In this document: positions 7,854 through 12,698 of the stretch, in pieces
How positions within the stretch are numbered: position 1 is the stretch's first letter
Layout: each line of letters begins with the position of its first letter
Assembly: GCF_000003605.2 (NCBI RefSeq)
Contig: NW_003123408.1
Coordinates: 23,679-36,376, forward strand
Source: Saccoglossus kowalevskii
Lineage: Eukaryota > Hemichordata > Enteropneusta > Harrimaniidae
Direction: 5' to 3'
Length of the DNA stretch: 12,698 nt
Translations under genes and position numbers: made by a program
The notes under the pieces: model-generated
Told to the model about the DNA's origin: nothing
Database searches by the model: none
What the model saw: the letters and a program-made list of their open reading frames with translations, nothing else

Positions 7854-8110
7854 TGTACCAACTTTAATTGAAATCTATTGAGTAGTTCTTAATGTGTGGA
7901 AGAGACATGCATAAACATAGGGTGACCGCAATGACTTACCCACAGGGAAGTAAGAATGTGTGTTTTCGAATAGAATTTTCCCGTTCGTAAAATGCCACAC
8001 TGACATATTTGAAAGTGTTGTCCTTATTTGGAAATTGTGTGTCACATTTATGTCACATCAAACACTTGTTCACTTCAGATTCAGGAGTGCTATCAGTGTG
8101 TAATGGAAAT
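7854..8110 (+). repeat. Dispersed repeat, copy 2
   Basis: This is the second copy of the 396-600 repeat, in the intron between the RNP1 exon and the Tyr/Gln-rich exon. It begins TGTACCAACTTTAATTGAAA, a phrase resembling the ACCAAGTTTGAAC-AAAT of the composite element. The rest of the intron up to 8428 is unremarkable. Confidence 0.7.
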
Positions 8111-8428
8111 AAATACAAATACAGCACACATTCATTTTCAGATACCGGGGTAGTTTTCTGCAAAACGTGTCGCAAATAAATTAGTTACATGCAAGTTAGC
8201 TAAGATTCAGTTAAATCTAACCCAACCATACACAATCTCTGAACATTATAGCAGAGCTTGGAAGTACATTACAAGATTATTGTACACAGTTTTCAGCTAG
8301 AAATTTCTTGCAAGTCGCTTTGACTTTATTACTTTAGAATCTATTTCACAAAATTATCTTCAAGCAGATTTCATGTTAATACATGTAGACCTCATGCAAT
8401 TTAATCCCATCCCCGTCTTAATTTTTAC

Positions 8429-8576
8429 CTTTTAGGTGTTGCTAGAGCAACTTTGATGCTTTTTCCTCCAAGACCAGTAACTTGATTCATTTCAATAAGA
8501 GCTCTCTGTTGGTCCTCTTCATTGCTAAAACGAACAAAACCGTAGCCTCTGGAATGCCCCATTGGATCTAGCACAA
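8429..8576 (-). CDS. TRNAU1AP: TRNAU1AP exon: RRM2 core with RNP1
   Basis: After the split valine codon, 48 residues are encoded, beginning VLDPMGHSRGYGFVRFSNEE and ending VALATPK, then two bases of an arginine codon. RGYGFVRF is a perfect RNP1 octamer; its aromatic residues stack on RNA in this family. EEDQQRALIEMNQVTGLGGKSIKV is helix 2 and beta 4, with the GLGGK/GLGSK turn typical of SECp43 rather than of other two-RRM proteins such as Nam8 or TIA1. The acceptor is TTTTCAG (8577 upward); the donor is GTAAAA from 8428. This exon gives the strongest family assignment in the window. Confidence 0.95.
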
Positions 8577-8710
8577 CTGAAAACAGTGACACTATGTTGG
8601 TTCATAAGTATTTCAAAATAATCTCCTTTCAAGTCACCAACTCTAGTCGATCCAAAAGCAGGTTCATTTCTTCTCATCCATTTCTCAAAGACACAACAGA
8701 ATACCATAAA

Positions 8711-10168
8711 TGTAGAAATGGGCGCGATTTGACAATTTTATGAGAAATGGTTGTGCTTCAACAGAGTGATGAGAAATGGCTGTAATTCAACAATTTGATG
8801 AAAAAGTGTCATGATTAAATAATTTGACAATTCAATGAGAAATGGTTGTGATTTTACAATTTGATGAGAAATGGTTGACTCGACAATTCGATTAAAAATG
8901 GTTATGATTCGAAAATTCGATGTGAAATGGTTGTAATTTAACAATTCGATGAGAAATGGTTGTGATTTGACAATTTGATGAGAAATGGTTGTGATTCGAC
9001 AATTAGATGAGAAATAGTTGTGATTTGGCAATTTGATAAGAAATGGCTGTGATTTGACAATTTGATGGGAAATGGTTGTCATTTGACAATTTGATGAGAA
9101 ATGGCTGTGATTTGATGAGAAATGGTTGTAATTTGATGAGAAATGATTGTGATTTTACAATTTGGTGAGAAATGGCTGTGATTTGACAACTTGATAGGAA
9201 ATGGTTGTGATTTGACAATTTGATGAGAAATGATTGTGATTTGATGAGAAATGGTTGTGATTTGACAATTTGATGAAAAATGATTGTGATTTGATGAGAA
9301 ATGATTGTAATTTGATGAGAAATGGTTGTGATTTGACAATTTGATGAGAAATGGCTGTGATTTGACAATTTGATAAGAAATGATTATGATTTGACAATTT
9401 GATGAGAAATGGCTGTGATTTGATGAGAAATGGTTGTGATTTGATGAGAAATGGTTGTGATTTGACAATTTGATGAGAAATTGCTGTGATTTGACAATTT
9501 CATAGGAAATGGTTGTGATTTGACAATTTGATGAGAAATGATTGTGATTTGATGAGAAATGGTTGTGATTTGACAATTTGATGAAAAATGATTGTGATTT
9601 GATGAGAAATGATTGTAATTTGATGAGAAATGATTGTGATTTGACAATTTGATGAGAAATGGCTGTGATTTGACAATTTGATGAGAAATGGCTGTGATTT
9701 GATGAGAAATGGTTGTGATTTGATGAGAAATGGTTGTGATTTGATAATTTGATGAGAAATGGCTGTGATTTGACAATTTCATAGAAAATAGTTGTGATTT
9801 GACAATTTGATGGGAAATGATAGTGATTTGACAATTTGATAAGAAATGTTTGTGATTTGACAATTTGATAAGAAATGGTTGTGATTTGACAATTTGATGG
9901 GAAATGATAGTGATTTGACAATTTGATAAGAAATGGTAGTGATTTGACAATTTGATAAGAAATGGTAGTGATTTGACAATTTGATGGGAAATGATAGTGA
10001 TTTGACAATTTGATAAGAAATGGTAGTGATTTGACAATTTGATAAGAAATGGTTGTGATTTGATAATTTGATGGGAAATGATAGTGATTTGACAATTTGA
10101 TAAGAAATGATAGTGATTTTACAATTTCATGAGAAATGGCTGTGATTTGACAATTACATGAGAAATTT
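8711..10168. repeat. 1.46-kb minisatellite of 29-bp and 21-bp units in an intron
   Basis: The basic 29-bp unit is GATTTGACAATTTGATGAGA then AATGGTTGT; roughly 50 units are present. A 21-bp variant lacks eight bases, exactly one of two direct TTTGA copies and the spacer between them. Two higher-order periods are seen: a 308-bp period (matching variants at 9103 and 9411, and at 9271 and 9579) and an 87-bp trimer (GGGAAATGATAGTG at 9812, 9899, 9986 and 10073). Units near 8711-9000 are the most diverged. The array fills most of the 1657-bp intron between the two RRM2 exons. On the minus strand it lacks stop codons in all three frames, giving open frames up to 338 codons that are not genes. Confidence 0.96.
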
Positions 10169-10233
10169 TTTCTTGGTATTAGGTTATGGAATTTTCTGTA
10201 TTTATTAATGATTGATCAAGAAAAACGTCTTAC

Positions 10234-10337
10234 CATTAGCAGCTTTACACGTGTAGTAACGTTTTGCAAAAAATTCATGCAATGCACAGTTATCTACCTC
10301 AGGTGTCAGCTCGCCAACAAAAAGAGAAAATTCTGGC
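10234..10337 (-). CDS. TRNAU1AP: TRNAU1AP exon: start of RRM2 with RNP2
   Basis: The first base completes a serine codon; the exon then encodes 34 residues beginning PEFSLFVGELTPEVD and ending TCKAAN, followed by one base of a valine codon. LFVGEL is the RNP2 hexamer (beta 1) of RRM2. LTPEVDNCALHEFFAKRYYTC is helix 1 and its lead-in, matching the SECp43 pattern LTPDVDD...LYEFF. The acceptor follows nine T's and CAG at 10338-10340; the donor GTAAGA begins at 10233. Reading on into the intron reaches a stop within about ten codons, so the donor is needed. Confidence 0.93.
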
Positions 10338-10785
10338 CTGAAAAAAAAATAAGTAGATAGATGAATTGTACAAGAACAAACTAGACTGATAAATCAACCA
10401 TCAAAAAAACACTGGTCAAGATTTGCATAGATTGTGATCAAATATGCATATGTTTGTTAGCATGATAGCTTAATTAATTGCTGTGGTCTTATTGCACGAT
10501 AGTTACACAGCCTCATGTAGGCTCAAACAAAAATCAAAGAAAGTTTAGAAAAAACAAATCAGAAGAAGAGAACATGATTAATACCATGATAGAAGCTGTA
10601 TTAGAAGCTGCTTCCCTAACAATTGAGAGCCAAAAATTCATCATTTCTCATATATATATGGATGCTCTAATAGAAGCTGCATCCCCTCTCTTGCATTGCA
10701 CCATTTTAATACTGTACTAATAATACCGTACAAAAAAGTTTGAAAAAAAAAATTATACTGTACATTAATAATTAATATAACTTAC
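10338..10785 (-). other. TRNAU1AP intron without further features
   Basis: This 448-bp AT-rich intron is bounded by GTAAGT and TTTCAG. A short internal duplication is visible (ATAGAAGCTG near 10588 and 10669). A plus-strand 80-codon open frame (10478-10720) is low-complexity and unsupported. Confidence 0.75.
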
Positions 10786-10835
10786 GACTGGTAACTTTGA
10801 CCATATGCTGCAAAGTTTAGTTTAAATCTTTTAGA
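10786..10835 (-). CDS. TRNAU1AP: TRNAU1AP exon: end of RRM1 and linker
   Basis: The exon encodes SKRFKLNFAAYGQSYQ plus the first two bases of a serine codon. KRFKLNFA is the last beta strand of RRM1, and the AxYG that follows is typical of SECp43 before the inter-RRM linker. The acceptor is a T-rich tract ending TGCAG at 10836-10840; the donor is GTAAGT starting at 10785. The exon is 50 nt: it starts at a codon boundary and ends after two bases of a codon. It is the most 5' exon that can be seen. It is short, so identity rests on its fit to the next exon (the split codon gives SPEF, as in the vertebrate protein's SPEY) and on the KRFKLN match. Confidence 0.88.
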
Positions 10836-10838
10836 CTG

Positions 10839-12698
10839 CAAAAAAACAAAAACATTAAAAGTCACTATAGAGAAATAGTTCATAGAATACACCATATGCG
10901 AGAAACTCAATAACATACAATAGTACAACACTATTAAACAATGGTCATTTTACATTACACACTTCTTCATGATTTGACTACCGTATCTCTATATAAAACC
11001 CAGGGGTTTTCCGAGAAAAAAACTGAAAGAGGGAGCACTACAATTCAGTGGATCCACCAGATGGGGGAGATAGGGTTCTCCCTACCAGGGTGATAACTAT
11101 AAGTTAAAATGCAGCATTCTATGGCTTCCTTGGGGCCAAATTTACTATCAAGACTGTGGCCACATGTGATTCCTGGTCAATCAAAATTTTATGGTTGCCA
11201 GAGGATCTGCTCCATAGTGTAAAGGGGCGTATGGCCATGGCATGAAGGCGCTGCGCCTCTGTTCCCTTGTTTAAAAAAATCCCTGACTATGTTCATTCGA
11301 CCATCATCTCACCACTAGACTGGCACAGTCTGAGTGATTTATTTCTTTTTAAAGTTTAAATAAAATAAAAATATTGCGAAATGGAGGTGTTAACGTCAAA
11401 TCCCTTGTAACCGCAAAATCACTCAGACTAGACGCAGTTGCAGCGCCTTCTGTGGTGAAAGCAAGAACTAGTGTGTATTCATACTTGTTTTTATGTTAAT
11501 GAGCAGAATGACAGGCAAAAAAGTTATCCAATCACAGTAATTTGACATTTAAACTATATCTGGTTAACCTTTGTATCTGAAGACTGTTCACTTTTCTTGA
11601 AATTTCTGACTCATCAATCATACCAAACGAATTACTATTTATAGCGTTCCATGCAAATTATTTTAATGGAGAGAAAGAGTCTGCGTGTAGCTTTATCTTT
11701 TCTGGTTACAGTGAAGCGTGATCTGCACAGAAGACAATAACTGATAGTTTTACTGACGGCCACAATAAATCGATTGCATTTTAAGTTGCTCCTTTTCGTT
11801 TAGATGAAAAACAGTGCAGTGCGCATGCCTCCAATTCCTTCTTAAAGGGGAACCGCTCAATACTAATTAAATCTAATAGCAATAGATAGCTGTAAATAAG
11901 ACCACTCCATATTTCGTAAAACTAAACAAATTTTTTTATTAACATAATTTAACTGAGAAAAATCACTACAGCCGGGCCAGTTTACCTCACCACTAAACTT
12001 GAAAGATTCTATACAGCCAAGGTATATATAAGTGCGCCCTCACTGGCAATACAGGAGATATTTTTTTCAATGAAAAATTGTCCAATCAAATTTCTCATTA
12101 CAGTAAAGTGTTTAGGTGCTCCTTTTCATTGGGACATTCATCAGCATTGGTGGGGCCATTAAGTCCCAATGTAAATGTCATCCCTAAAACAACCACAGTA
12201 GTAAAATGTCTACGGTAGAAGATTTTCTTCCTAGAGATTAAACTGCCTTTTTAAAATTGGTTACCTGAAGGCTGTAAATTCAACATTAGATCAATGCAAT
12301 CTAATAATTTGTTTCTCTATTTATCACTTTTCAACTCTATTCATGTGCGCAATGCAAGCTCTTCTATGAAAATTGATTTTCAATTGTTACACACGAAAAA
12401 ATAGCAACTGTATTTACAATAGGATTCTGGGCAATGAACTGTGAACTGATAAGACTTTAAAATAATGATTTCAATATTTTACACAGACCAACCCATGCTC
12501 AAGGCGGAAGCTTTGTGCTGCAACTCGAAGGAATGGATGCATGGAATCGAGAGCTGTAGTGCAGTGCCTACGTCAAGTATGCACTTTTACAGGATCAAGT
12601 GATAGTCTGCATAAATAGTTTGACCAACTGTGGTTTTCGTTCAGTACTAGGCCACATATCGAATATAATCCTACCAGTTATAAAGCTGCTACAAAAAA
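10839..12698 (-). other. Upstream TRNAU1AP intron (partial), no exon recognised
   Basis: A search of the minus strand for the conserved RRM1 phrases of SECp43 (WMGDLEPY, GYCFVEF, NGKPLPG) found no match, so this is best read as one intron of at least 1.86 kb. It holds a small foldback element (11306-11460) and a possible hairpin (12514-12563). 10980-11280 is less AT-rich and may be an old repeat, but nothing identifies it. Confidence 0.6.
11306..11460. mobile_element. Small foldback element with AGTCTGAGTGATTT arms
   Basis: AGTCTGAGTGATTT at 11327-11340 is perfectly inverted at 11416-11429. Further out, CTCACCAC (11308-11315) matches the inverted GTGGTGAA (11452-11459) at seven of eight bases. 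The right side has about ten extra bases between these blocks (GGCGCTGCAACTGCGTC on the reverse strand). About 155 bp, non-coding, MITE-like. Confidence 0.65.

Larger units (their letters stand above)
4828..10835 (-). other. TRNAU1AP: TRNAU1AP/SECp43 homologue, 3' part of gene (six exons)
   Basis: This is the gene span from the first visible exon to the stop codon. Exons in transcript order are 10786-10835, 10234-10337, 8429-8576, 7589-7805, 7252-7273 and 4828-4973. All five introns are GT-AG, measure 448, 1657, 623, 315 and 2278 bp, and the phases agree at every junction, giving 228 residues without a stop. SECp43 proteins are known to bind the selenocysteine tRNA complex and to aid selenoprotein synthesis in animals; the human protein is about 290 residues. 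What is seen here matches its order: end of RRM1, RRM2, Tyr/Gln-rich region, acidic linker, conserved tail. The missing N-terminal part, most of RRM1, should lie right of 12698, because no matching exon is visible between 10836 and the edge. Nothing suggests a pseudogene: reading frame, RNP motifs and splice sites are all intact. Confidence 0.93.

Noticed and set aside
9079-10095. A 338-codon open frame and several overlapping ones on the minus strand with repeats of Ser-Asn-His and Gln-Ile
   Set aside because: They arise from the 29-bp tandem repeat, which lacks stops in all three minus-strand frames. They lie inside an intron of TRNAU1AP, and the upstream exon's frame stops before reaching the array.
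12018-12040. A TATA-like run (GGTATATATAAG)
   Set aside because: No downstream start codon with a supported frame and no other promoter element; AT-rich background gives such runs often.
12270-12330. A possible minus-strand exon reading NVEF before a CAG/GTAACC donor
   Set aside because: The frame is closed a few codons upstream, and the peptide does not fit the RRM1 sequence expected before SKRFKLN.

Overview
The window comes from a large, AT-rich, intron- and repeat-rich animal genome. Its one recognisable gene is the 3' part of a homologue of TRNAU1AP (SECp43, the tRNA-Sec-associated protein), on the minus strand. Six exons with GT-AG introns can be read from 10835 down to the stop codon at 4828-4830. 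Joined, they give 228 residues in one frame: the last strand of RRM1, all of RRM2 (RNP2 LFVGEL, RNP1 RGYGFVRF), a Tyr/Gln-rich segment, a 22-nt microexon and the conserved SECp43 C-terminus (WQPLD, SEIPG). The first exons, with most of RRM1, lie beyond the right edge. The element families (pearl/Helentron-like units with tandem cores, an ACGC microsatellite, CpG-rich inverted-repeat transposons) suggest a marine invertebrate, perhaps a mollusc or another lophotrochozoan. That taxon guess is inference only.

Layout. 1-4213 is intergenic or gene-downstream DNA with no convincing coding exon. It holds a direct repeat, one copy of a dispersed repeat, a 134-bp foldback (1327-1460), a pearl/Helentron-like element (2074-2523) and two copies of one small inverted-repeat element (2697-2859 and 3901-4102). 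4214-4697, just past the stop codon, is a minisatellite in strict 25-bp register; ten of its units carry a perfect CArg-type box. 4828-4973 is the last coding exon. The last intron (4974-7251) is mostly one composite element (5008-7047) with a (TA)20 tract, a tandem core, an (ACGC) microsatellite and a terminal hairpin; a separate 913-bp transposon (5976-6888) is nested inside it. 7252-8576 holds three exons and short introns, one with the second copy of the dispersed repeat. The intron 8577-10233 is almost filled by a 1.46-kb array of 29-bp and 21-bp units with two kinds of higher-order period. Exons at 10234-10337 and 10786-10835 follow, then intron sequence to the right edge with one small foldback element.

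There is no operon-like organisation. The gene is one unit whose introns and downstream flank have been heavily colonised by repeats. Long reading frames in the 29-bp array and in the composite element are by-products of repetition, not genes. The most interesting points are the CArG-box array beside the stop codon, the common architecture of the two Helentron-like elements, and the possible supply of a splice branch point by one of them.
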